DNA of 64,000 nucleotides from Opitutia bacterium (GTDB lineage: Bacteria > Verrucomicrobiota > Verrucomicrobiia > Opitutales > Opitutaceae): positions 1 to 64,000 of the forward strand of contig JACPIS010000025.1 of NCBI GenBank assembly GCA_016187925.1. Direction: 5' to 3'. Below the pieces are notes generated by a model. The model saw nothing but the letters and a program-made list of their open reading frames with translations. It made no database searches and was not told the origin of the DNA. Made by a program: the position numbers and the translations under genes. Positions 1 to 6,754 of the stretch are shown here, one piece after another. Numbering within the stretch: position 1 is the first letter of the stretch; each line of letters begins with the position of its first letter.

Positions 1-278
1 AGCAACGGGAAGAGTTGCCGCTGCAATTGCACGAAGATCATCGGGAGCGAAGGCATCCCGCTTGCGACCCCCGGCCCGCGCGAAGTTCCCGCGTTGCCGA
101 ATTAAAGTTACCCGCCACTCAGGGGTTTTGAAAGAGCCTCTGTAGATAGCAGCGTGCCGGCGTTCTCTTCCGTGGGTTAGGTAGCTTGGCTAGTCGAGCT
201 AGCTTAGATAGCTCGTTGCCAAGGACTTACCAAAGTTCATACTTGACGACAAAAGATCGTCGTGCCAGTGACGGTGGC

Positions 279-455
279 ATGACGACTCAACCTGACCTTC
301 TGCGACTACACGAGGTCGCTGAATATTTGAGGCTCTCGGAGAAAACCGTTCGGCGGCTGATCGCCTCCGGGGAGCTGCCTAGGTTAAAGGTCCGCGGTCT
401 CATCCTCGTGCGTCGCTCGGATCTGAGAGCATTCCTGATCAAGTGCGCGGCATAA
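279..455 (+). CDS. Excisionase-like helix-turn-helix protein
   Basis: This 58-residue protein has a MerR/excisionase-type winged helix-turn-helix, with LHEVAEYLRLSEKTVRRLI at residues 10-28 followed by a wing (GELPRLKVRG). The family binds DNA, either as a recombination directionality factor or as a small regulator. The ATG at 279 is chosen because the domain begins directly after it; an upstream non-ATG start at 186 would add 31 residues of no recognisable sequence. It lies 12 bases before the integrase gene on the same strand, so it probably controls integrase direction or expression. Other helix-turn-helix roles cannot be excluded. Confidence 0.75.
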   Translation: MTTQPDLLRLHEVAEYLRLSEKTVRRLIASGELPRLKVRGLILVRRSDLRAFLIKCAA

Positions 456-467
456 CCTAACTTGAAA

Positions 468-1727
468 ATGGCCCATCCCGTTAAACCTGCTCCTGGACGT
501 CAGTATTGGCGCGGGCGTGGCAAGCTCAGCAACGGCGAGAGGTTCGATGTGCCGTTGCGTGTTACTACCCGCGAACTAGCGACGGAAAAATTGCGCCGTT
601 ATGTCCTCGAGCGGGAACGTGAGTTACTTGGGCTTATCGCGCCGAAGGCGATTCGCGATGCGGCGAACCAAACTTTGGTCGTCCATCTCGAAGACTATGT
701 GAGTGCACTTCGCGGCAAAGGTGTGGGCCGGAAGCATCTTGCGCTCGCTCGCAATCGCACGGCTCGGCTTGCGCGCGAGTGTGGCTGGCGGCATCTGCGC
801 GATGTGAAGGGTGCGGACCTTGAGGCCTGGCGTGACCGGGTGCAGCCGCGACTGTCTGCGAAAACCGTGAAGGAATACCAAGGCCTGGCATCCGCATTTT
901 TCGGCTGGCTCGTTCGGGCCGGTAGAATCCACGAAAACCCGCTTCGGTTGGTTTCGCCGGTGCGGACGGCCGGTCGCGAGCGTCGTCAACGTCGCGCCCT
1001 TTCCGCCGATGAATTATCGCAGTTGCGGGCCTCACTTAAGGCGCGTGGCCTTCGTGGTCTTTATCGCGAGGCGTTCTATGTGTGGTCCTATTTCAGCGGC
1101 GCCCGGCGCAACGAGAGTAAGCAGCTCATGATTGTCGATCTGACGCTGACGGCGGATGCGCCGTTCGCTAAGCTTCGCGCGAGCACGACGAAAAACGGAG
1201 AAGAGGCCGTGCAGCCTCTCCCGTTGGATGCAGCCGCGTTGCTTTCCGAGCACCTATCGCGGATTCGTGCGACCCGTGGGAAGGTGTTCCCGTATGGCGT
1301 TCCCACGGCCAAGACGTTCCGCGAGGATTTAACTGCGGCCGGCATCCAACCGTTTGACGAGCTTGGGCGGCAGGTGGACATTCACGCGCTCCGGACGAGT
1401 TACGCCACCCACCTGCTGATGAACGATGTCCCGGTGCGCACCGTGCAAGAGCTGATGCGCCATAGCGACATCAGGCTCACGACGAAAGTCTACACGGACG
1501 CCAAGGCACTGCCTCTGTTTGAGGCCGTGAAGGCGGTTAAAGTGCCCGCTCCCTCCGTTTCACATCTGGTATCACGTCCCGCTGGGAAAACCGGGGTAAA
1601 AGTGGCCAACGGAGGCCAAGGAAAGGCTCTCGAAGTGGCGCGCAAAAACGCGCCTCCTCAGAGTGAAAACGCCTCGGAAACAGCCGACGAAAGCTGGCGG
1701 AGAGGGTGGGATTCGAACCCACGTTAG
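468..1727 (+). CDS. Tyrosine recombinase (phage-type integrase)
   Basis: This 419-residue site-specific recombinase should integrate and excise the element. A SAM-like N-terminal DNA-binding domain covers roughly residues 60-165. The catalytic domain follows, with the first Arg in SGARRNESK (about residue 212), the HxxR box HALRTSYATH (about 308), the third-box HSDIRL and the nucleophile Tyr in KVYTDA (about 343). The last residues, GWDSNPR, are encoded by tRNA-Ser sequence, and the TAG stop at 1725-1727 lies in the tRNA variable arm. This shows that the integrase reads across the attachment site. The ATG at 468 is preferred over a TTG at 462. No SD is obvious. Confidence 0.92.
   Translation: MAHPVKPAPGRQYWRGRGKLSNGERFDVPLRVTTRELATEKLRRYVLERERELLGLIAPKAIRDAANQTLVVHLEDYVSALRGKGVGRKHLALARNRTARLARECGWRHLRDVKGADLEAWRDRVQPRLSAKTVKEYQGLASAFFGWLVRAGRIHENPLRLVSPVRTAGRERRQRRALSADELSQLRASLKARGLRGLYREAFYVWSYFSGARRNESKQLMIVDLTLTADAPFAKLRASTTKNGEEAVQPLPLDAAALLSEHLSRIRATRGKVFPYGVPTAKTFREDLTAAGIQPFDELGRQVDIHALRTSYATHLLMNDVPVRTVQELMRHSDIRLTTKVYTDAKALPLFEAVKAVKVPAPSVSHLVSRPAGKTGVKVANGGQGKALEVARKNAPPQSENASETADESWRRGWDSNPR
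1695..1727. other. Probable attachment-site core within tRNA-Ser 3' end
   Basis: The integrase reading frame and the tRNA-Ser 3' end overlap over these 33 bases (variable arm edge, T arm, acceptor 3' strand). Tyrosine recombinases of this kind recombine at a tRNA 3' end and restore the tRNA. The exact core cannot be set without the other element end, where a direct repeat of part of this stretch is expected. Confidence 0.5.
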
Positions 1728-1785
1728 GGTATAAGCCTAAACCGCATTTCGAGTGCGGCGCGTTCAACCACTCTGCCACCTCTCC
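1695..1785 (-). tRNA. tRNA-Ser (anticodon CGA)
   Basis: Read on the minus strand, the sequence gives an acceptor stem GGAGAGG/CCTCTCC with an encoded 3' GCCA end. It has a D arm, an anticodon loop CTCGAAA with CGA as anticodon, a long class II variable arm typical of tRNA-Ser, and a T arm with GGTTCGAATCC. The length is 91 bases including CCA. The 3' half is shared with the end of the integrase gene, so the gene doubles as attachment site. It is transcribed away from nuoB. Confidence 0.96.
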
Positions 1786-1957
1786 GGAAGCGGACCGGAG
1801 AAAGTACGGTTCGCACCGCAAAACGGAAGCGAAAAGTTTGGCGTCCGCCGAATGAGGGACGCTCGCGTGTCTTATGCATAGCCCGGGCTTCAAATCCTCC
1901 TTGCCCGACCTGTCCGGGATGGTAGGTTGCGTTGCATTTTTCTCCGCACACACGTCC

Positions 1958-2467
1958 ATGGTTTCCGCGAACAACGAGTTGGCCTACAACAGCAAGATCG
2001 AGGGTGATGTCGTCGTCACCCGGGCCGACGCCGCGATCAACTGGCTGCGCACGAATTCCATGTGGCCGATGCCCATGGGCCTGGCCTGTTGCGCCATCGA
2101 GTTGATGGCCACGGCGTCCAGCCGCTACGACATCTCGCGCTTCGGCGCCGAGGTCATGCGTTTCTCGCCCCGCCAGTCCGACTGCATGATCGTGGCCGGC
2201 ACCGTCACCTACAAGATGGCTCCGGTCGTCCGCCGCATCTACGACCAGATGGCCGCGCCGAAGTGGGTCATCGCGATGGGCGCCTGCGCCAGCTCGGGCG
2301 GCATGTATCGCAGCTACGCGACGCTGCAGGGCGTGGACCGGATCATCCCCGTGGATGTGTATGTCAGCGGCTGTCCGCCGCGGCCCGAGGCGCTCCTCGA
2401 CGCGCTCGTGAAGCTCCAGAACAAGGTCAAACGCGAGCGTTCGGCCTCCAAGCTCCTCAGCGCCTGA
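1958..2467 (+). CDS. nuoB: NADH-quinone oxidoreductase subunit B
   Basis: NuoB (169 residues) carries cluster N2, the last Fe-S centre before quinone in the peripheral arm of complex I. The ligands are visible as the tandem Cys in [10 protein letters not shown], the Cys of GACASSGG and the Cys of SGCPPRPE. The ATG at 1958 begins the protein where the family normally starts. An in-frame ATG at 1874 would add 28 residues of unrelated sequence, so it is rejected. This is the first gene of the nuo operon here. The tRNA-Ser gene and integrative element lie upstream, where nuoA would usually be. Confidence 0.95.
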   Translation: MVSANNELAYNSKIEGDVVVTRADAAINWLRTNSMWPMPMGLACCAIELMATASSRYDISRFGAEVMRFSPRQSDCMIVAGTVTYKMAPVVRRIYDQMAAPKWVIAMGACASSGGMYRSYATLQGVDRIIPVDVYVSGCPPRPEALLDALVKLQNKVKRERSASKLLSA

Positions 2468-2486
2468 GCCCCGCGCCCCGCTGTCC

Positions 2487-3113
2487 ATGACCGCCAACGC
2501 CGACGTCATCGCCGCCGTCCAGGGGAAGTTCCCCTCGGCCACCCCGCGCGCCAGCGCCGACTGGCCCGCCCTCAACGTGCCCGCCGCCGAGGCCATCGCC
2601 GTGCTCCGCCACCTGCGCGACGCGCTGGGCTTTGATTATCTTACCGACCTGACCGCCATCGACTGGACCGCGGAGCAATCCCCGCGCTTCACCGTCGTCT
2701 GGCACCTCTACTCGGGCACGCAGCACACCTACGTGCGTATCGCCGCGAACTGCGCCGACGACCAGGCGCCCGCGATGCCGACCACCACCGGCCTGTGGCC
2801 GACGGCCGACTGGCACGAGCGCGAGTGTTACGACATGTTCGGCATCCGCTTCGACGGCCATCCCGACCTGCGCCGCATCCTCATGTGGGAGGGCTACCCG
2901 TATCACCCGCTCCGCAAGGAGTTCCCACTCGCCGGCCTGCCGACCGAGCTGCCCGACGCCGAGATCTCCGCCGAGACGCACACGCCCGTCATCGCCGCGC
3001 CCATGGCCGGCGGCCCGTTCGTGGCGACGCCCGGCGAGCCGATGAGCGAGGCCGAGCCGCGCGCCAAGGACGAGGCGTGGAACGAGAAACGCGAGAAGCC
3101 CGCCAACGCCTGA
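2487..3113 (+). CDS. nuoC: NADH-quinone oxidoreductase subunit C
   Basis: NuoC (208 residues) is the 30-kDa-type subunit of the peripheral arm of complex I. The signature occurs around WHERECYDMFGIRFDGHPDLR (residues about 109-129), followed by ILMWEGYPYHPLRKEFP. It starts 19 bases after nuoB and ends 5 bases before nuoD, so the two 30- and 49-kDa-type subunits are separate rather than fused as in E. coli. The C-terminal tail of about 45 residues (rich in Ala, Pro, Glu and Lys) is longer than the core fold needs. Confidence 0.94.
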   Translation: MTANADVIAAVQGKFPSATPRASADWPALNVPAAEAIAVLRHLRDALGFDYLTDLTAIDWTAEQSPRFTVVWHLYSGTQHTYVRIAANCADDQAPAMPTTTGLWPTADWHERECYDMFGIRFDGHPDLRRILMWEGYPYHPLRKEFPLAGLPTELPDAEISAETHTPVIAAPMAGGPFVATPGEPMSEAEPRAKDEAWNEKREKPANA

Positions 3114-3118
3114 CCTTC

Positions 3119-4354
3119 ATGGCCACCGAGCAAACTTTCCCCGACGCCACCGCGAAGACCGCCGCGAACCTCCCGAAGGAGTTCGAGACGGAAAAAATGT
3201 CGCTCTCGATGGGCCCGTCGCACCCGTCCACCCACGGCGTGCTGCGCATCCAGTTCGAGCTCGACGGCGAGACGGTCACGAAGGCCGATCCGGTCATCGG
3301 CTACCTGCACCGCGGCGACGAGAAGATCGCCGAGAACATGACTTACAACCAGTTCGTGCCCTACACGGACCGGTTGGACTACATCGCCCCGCTGGCCAAC
3401 AACGCCGCCTACGCGCACGCCGTCGAGCAGCTCGCCGGATTGAAGATGCCCGCGCGCGTCGACGCGATCCGCGTCGTCACCACCGAGCTGGCGCGCGTCT
3501 CCTCGCACCTGATGGGCCTCGGCGCCTACGGCATCGATGTCGGCGCGTGGTCGGTGTTCATGTATTGCTTCACCGAGCGCGAGAAGCTCTACACGCTGTT
3601 CGAGAAGCTCACCGGCGCCCGCTTCACCACCAGCTACAGCCGCATCGGCGGCGTCGCGCGCGACCTGCCGCCGGGCTGGCTCGAGGAGGTCGACGGTTTC
3701 TGCACGCAGTTCCTGCCGATCCTCGACGAGATCCTCGGCCTGCTCTCGCGCAACAAGATATTCCTCGACCGCACGGTCGACATCGGCGTCATCAGCCGGG
3801 CCGACGCCATCGCCTACGGCATGAGCGGCCCGAACCTCCGCGGCTCCGGCATGGCGATGGACCTGCGCAAGGACCGCCCGTATTGGGGCTACGACCAGTA
3901 TGATTTCGACGTCCCGGTCGGCGCGAAGGGCGACTGCTACGACCGTTACCTCTGCCGCGGCGAGGAGATGAAGCAGTCTATCCGCATCGTCCAGCAGGCG
4001 ATCAAGAAATTCCCGGCGGGCGACTGGTATGCGCCGGACGCGCGCAAGATCTTCGCGCCGCGCAAGGACAAGGTGCTCACCTCGATGGAGGAGCTCATCA
4101 ACAACTTCATGATCGTGACCGAGGGCCCGCAGATGCCGGCCGGCGAGGTCTACTTCGAGGCCGAGAACCCGAAGGGCCTGCTCGGCTTCTACATCGTGAG
4201 CAAGGGCGGCGGCGTGCCCTACCGCCTGAAGATCCGCAGCGCCTCGTTCTGCAACCTCTCCATCCTCCCCAAGCTCTGCGTCGGCAATCTCGTGTCCGAC
4301 GTCGTCTCCATCCTCGGCTCGCTCGACTTCGTCATGGGCGAGTGCGATCGCTGA
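3119..4354 (+). CDS. nuoD: NADH-quinone oxidoreductase subunit D
   Basis: NuoD (411 residues) is the 49-kDa-type subunit that forms the quinone-binding site together with NuoB. Family motifs are MGPSHPSTHGVLR near residue 30, GYLHRGDEKIAE near 63, and the C-terminal RIRSASFCNL/DVVSILGSLDFVMGECDR ending. The descent from [NiFe]-hydrogenase large subunits is known for the family. The ATG at 3119 is used because it lies 5 bases after the nuoC stop; the frame is open further upstream only as nuoC antisense-like overlap. A repeat follows the gene before nuoE. Confidence 0.95.
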   Translation: MATEQTFPDATAKTAANLPKEFETEKMSLSMGPSHPSTHGVLRIQFELDGETVTKADPVIGYLHRGDEKIAENMTYNQFVPYTDRLDYIAPLANNAAYAHAVEQLAGLKMPARVDAIRVVTTELARVSSHLMGLGAYGIDVGAWSVFMYCFTEREKLYTLFEKLTGARFTTSYSRIGGVARDLPPGWLEEVDGFCTQFLPILDEILGLLSRNKIFLDRTVDIGVISRADAIAYGMSGPNLRGSGMAMDLRKDRPYWGYDQYDFDVPVGAKGDCYDRYLCRGEEMKQSIRIVQQAIKKFPAGDWYAPDARKIFAPRKDKVLTSMEELINNFMIVTEGPQMPAGEVYFEAENPKGLLGFYIVSKGGGVPYRLKIRSASFCNLSILPKLCVGNLVSDVVSILGSLDFVMGECDR

Positions 4355-4361
4355 AGTTTCC

Positions 4362-4451
4362 AACCACAGAAAACACGGAACACACAGAAGCATGAATCCA
4401 TCGACCCGAGAACTTTCTCATTCTGAGTATTCAGTGTCTTCCGTGGTTTCT
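4362..4451. repeat. Imperfect inverted repeat between nuoD and nuoE
   Basis: The stretch begins AACCACAGAAAACACGGAA and ends GTGTCTTCCGTGGTTTC, which are imperfect inverted copies of each other. It fills the only real gap between nuoD and nuoE. Sequences of this CCACGGAAGACAC type are recalled as dispersed repeats in Verrucomicrobiota; copy number cannot be counted here. Confidence 0.6.
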
Positions 4452-4459
4452 TCCGATTG

Positions 4460-4948
4460 ATGAATCTCAAACCCGCAACTCTCTCGAAAATCGACGAGGT
4501 GATCACGCATTACCCGGTGAAGCGCAGCGCCACGCTGCCGCTCCTGCACCTCGTCCAGGAGGACGCCGGCTGGATCTCGCCCGAGGCCATCGAGTGGATC
4601 GCCCAAAAGCTCGAGCTGCAGCCGATCAACGTCTACGAGGTCGTCACCTTCTACCCGATGTTCCGGCAGAAGCCGATCGGCCGCCGCCACATCAAGGTCT
4701 GCCGCACGCTCTCCTGCGCGCTCACCGGCGGCTACAAGGTCTGCGAGCGGTTCGAGCAGGAGTTCGGCTGCCATCGCGGCGAGGTCTCCGCCGACGGCGA
4801 GGTGACCATCGAGTTCGTCGAGTGCCTCGCCAGCTGCGGCACCGGCCCGGTCGTCATGGTCGACGACGACCTCCACGAGAAGGTCGATGCGGCCAAGGCG
4901 AAACAGATTTCCGACCAGATCCGCGCGGAGGCGAAGCAGCGCCCATGA
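4460..4948 (+). CDS. nuoE: NADH-quinone oxidoreductase subunit E
   Basis: NuoE (162 residues) has a thioredoxin-like fold and holds the [2Fe-2S] cluster N1a in the NADH-oxidising module with NuoF. The four ligands are seen as CRTLSC (residues about 79-84) and CLASC (about 118-122). The ATG at 4460 follows the upstream repeat directly; a TTG just before it is ignored. The stop overlaps the ATG of the next small gene (ATGA), which suggests translational coupling. Confidence 0.94.
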   Translation: MNLKPATLSKIDEVITHYPVKRSATLPLLHLVQEDAGWISPEAIEWIAQKLELQPINVYEVVTFYPMFRQKPIGRRHIKVCRTLSCALTGGYKVCERFEQEFGCHRGEVSADGEVTIEFVECLASCGTGPVVMVDDDLHEKVDAAKAKQISDQIRAEAKQRP

Positions 4949-5253
4949 AGAAGATCCGCCTCAAGCAGGTCCCGCCGATCCGGTTCGGCATTGTCCTCGG
5001 TCTCATCAACGGGGTCGTCGGGATGATCACCGCGCCGGTCTTGCTGCTCTCGCTCGGCGCGGCCGCGACGTGGGACACCAATCTTCTCCCGCGCTTCCTC
5101 GGCATCCCGTGGTTGTTCGCCGGCGCGGCGTCGCTCTTCATGCCCTTTATCCACGCGCTTGGTGGCTTCGTCGTCGGCGTCCTGCTCGCCATGGTCTACA
5201 ACCTCGCCGCCCGCTGGACCGGCGGCATCGAGATCGTCATCGACGACAACTGA
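4945..5253 (+). CDS. Small membrane protein inside the nuo operon
   Basis: This 102-residue protein is encoded between nuoE and nuoF and overlaps the nuoE stop by four bases. It has a basic N-terminus, a hydrophobic segment at about residues 13-35, a second hydrophobic stretch at about 54-88, and a C-terminal signature NLAARWTGGIEIVIDD. That ending resembles small DUF3566-like membrane proteins of unknown function. It is not NuoA: it lacks the NuoA length pattern and acidic loop. It may be an accessory or assembly factor for complex I, which is inference from position only. Confidence 0.75.
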   Translation: MKKIRLKQVPPIRFGIVLGLINGVVGMITAPVLLLSLGAAATWDTNLLPRFLGIPWLFAGAASLFMPFIHALGGFVVGVLLAMVYNLAARWTGGIEIVIDDN

Positions 5254-5292
5254 GACCGCCCCCTCCTTCACCGCCCACTTTCCTTTCTCGCA

Positions 5293-6651
5293 ATGTCCGC
5301 CCCCGTCCAACGCCGCATCATTTTCGCTCACATCGATGAGCCCGGCTACACCAACGACCTCGCCTGCTACGTGAAGCACGGCGGTTACGAGGTGATGAAG
5401 CGCGCGTTCGCCCGCAAACCCGAGGAGCTGATCGACGAGGTCAAGAAGTCCGGCGTGCGCGGCCGCGGCGGCGCGGGCTTTCCCTGCGGCGTGAAGTGGA
5501 CGCTGGTCGACCGCAAGAGCGGCAAGCCGATCTATCTCATCGTCAATGCCGACGAGTCCGAGCCCGGCACGTTCAAGGACCGCTACATCATCCACCAGGA
5601 CCCGCACCAGCTGATCGAGGGCACGATGATCTCCTGTTTCGCGAACAACGTGAAGCAGGCCTACATCTACATCCGTGGCGAGTTTCCGCACGGCGCCCGC
5701 ATCCTCGAGCAGGCCATCCAGGAGGCGCGCGACGCCAACCTCGTCGGGCAGAACATCCTCGGCTCGGGCTACAGCTGCGACATTTTCGTCCACCGCGGCG
5801 CCGGCGCCTACATCTGCGGCGAGGAGACCGGCCTCATCGAGTCGCTCGAGGGCAAGCGCGCCAACCCGCGCATCAAGCCGCCGTATTTTCCCGCGGTGCT
5901 CGGCCTCTACCAGTGCCCGACCATCGTCAACAACGTCGAGACGCTCTGCCACGTGAAGCACATCGTGGACATGGGCGGCGAGGCCTACGCGCGCATCGGC
6001 ACGCCCAACAACACCGGCACGCGCGTCTTCTGCGTCTCCGGCCACGTGCAGCGCCCCGGCTACTACGAGTTTGAGGCCGGGAAGATCACACTCGGCCAGC
6101 TGCTCAACGACGTCTGCGGCGGCCCGCTGCCCGGACGCACCTTCAAGGCCGTCATTCCCGGCGGTTCCTCCGCCAAGATCCTCCGCTTCGGCGAGCGCTT
6201 CAAGGGCAAGCGCAAGGTCGGCGCGGACCTGGTGGACTACGACTGGGGCGTCGAGGACGTCCCGATGGATTTCGATTCGCTCGGCATGATCGGCACGATG
6301 GGCGGCTCCGGCGGCGTCATCGTGATGGACGACTCGGTCAACATGGTCGAGGCGCTGGCCAACATCAACGCGTTCTACTCGCACGAGAGCTGCGGCCAGT
6401 GCACGCCCTGCCGCGAGGGCTCGCTCTGGATGAAGAAGATCACCACCCGCATGGTCCACGGCGAGGCGCGCGAGGCCGACGCCGCCCTGCTCAAGGGCGT
6501 GGCCGACCAGATCCCCGGCCGCACCATCTGCGCCTTCGGCGAAGCCTGCTCCTGGCCGACCCAGAGCTTCCTCGCGAAGTTCGGCGACGAGTTCAAAGGC
6601 TACGCCGCGGCGAAGAAAACGAAGTCCGAACCTGCGATCCCACTGATCTGA
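5293..6651 (+). CDS. nuoF: NADH-quinone oxidoreductase subunit F
   Basis: NuoF (452 residues) binds NADH and FMN and holds the [4Fe-4S] cluster N3, where electrons enter complex I. The glycine-rich nucleotide site GVRGRGGAGFPCGVKW lies near residues 55-70, the FMN region NADESEPGTFKDR near 84-96, and the cluster ligands in ESCGQCTPCREG (about 360-371) plus a later Cys in RTICAFGEAC. Forty bases separate it from the small membrane gene. It is followed by a TTAGTGG-type repeat. Confidence 0.96.
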   Translation: MSAPVQRRIIFAHIDEPGYTNDLACYVKHGGYEVMKRAFARKPEELIDEVKKSGVRGRGGAGFPCGVKWTLVDRKSGKPIYLIVNADESEPGTFKDRYIIHQDPHQLIEGTMISCFANNVKQAYIYIRGEFPHGARILEQAIQEARDANLVGQNILGSGYSCDIFVHRGAGAYICGEETGLIESLEGKRANPRIKPPYFPAVLGLYQCPTIVNNVETLCHVKHIVDMGGEAYARIGTPNNTGTRVFCVSGHVQRPGYYEFEAGKITLGQLLNDVCGGPLPGRTFKAVIPGGSSAKILRFGERFKGKRKVGADLVDYDWGVEDVPMDFDSLGMIGTMGGSGGVIVMDDSVNMVEALANINAFYSHESCGQCTPCREGSLWMKKITTRMVHGEAREADAALLKGVADQIPGRTICAFGEACSWPTQSFLAKFGDEFKGYAAAKKTKSEPAIPLI

Positions 6652-6741
6652 ACCGCACCACTGATTCACACTAAACCCTCACTAATCATACCGAGCCCTC
6701 CGCTTTTCATTAGTGTCACCTTAGTGGCCATTAGTGGTTAA
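6651..6741. repeat. TTAGTGG-type repeat between nuoF and nuoG
   Basis: The segment starts AACCGCACCACTGATTCACAC and ends CCATTAGTGGTTAA, with several TTAGTG/CACTAA units inside, giving an imperfect palindrome. A close relative lies between uraD and uraH (55403-55496), where the same end ATTAGTGGTTAA is seen. This shows a dispersed family with at least two members in the window. Confidence 0.7.
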
Positions 6742-6754
6742 AGAAATCTCAGCA

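Larger units (their letters stand above)
1..1727. mobile_element. End of an integrative element inserted at tRNA-Ser
   Basis: An excisionase-like gene and a tyrosine recombinase gene lie side by side and end inside the 3' part of a tRNA-Ser gene. This is the classic layout of a tRNA-targeting genomic island or prophage end. The rest of the element would lie to the left, outside the window. Positions 1-278 hold no gene I can support: an open frame without a start codon runs leftwards on the minus strand from about 183 off the window edge, and could be the start of another element gene or chance. The right boundary should lie within the tRNA gene; the left boundary cannot be seen. Confidence 0.7.

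Noticed and set aside
1-185. Open minus-strand frame running off the left edge
   Set aside because: It lacks a start codon in the visible part and is only about 60 codons; it could be a real partial gene but cannot be supported.
2795-3118. Longer nuoD with an in-frame upstream start
   Set aside because: The extra part overlaps nuoC in another frame and has low-complexity Arg-rich sequence. The ATG at 3119 matches the family start.
4945-5253. The small membrane gene as the missing nuoA
   Set aside because: NuoA has about 120 residues with three helices and conserved acidic residues in a loop; this protein has a different pattern and a GGIEI ending.
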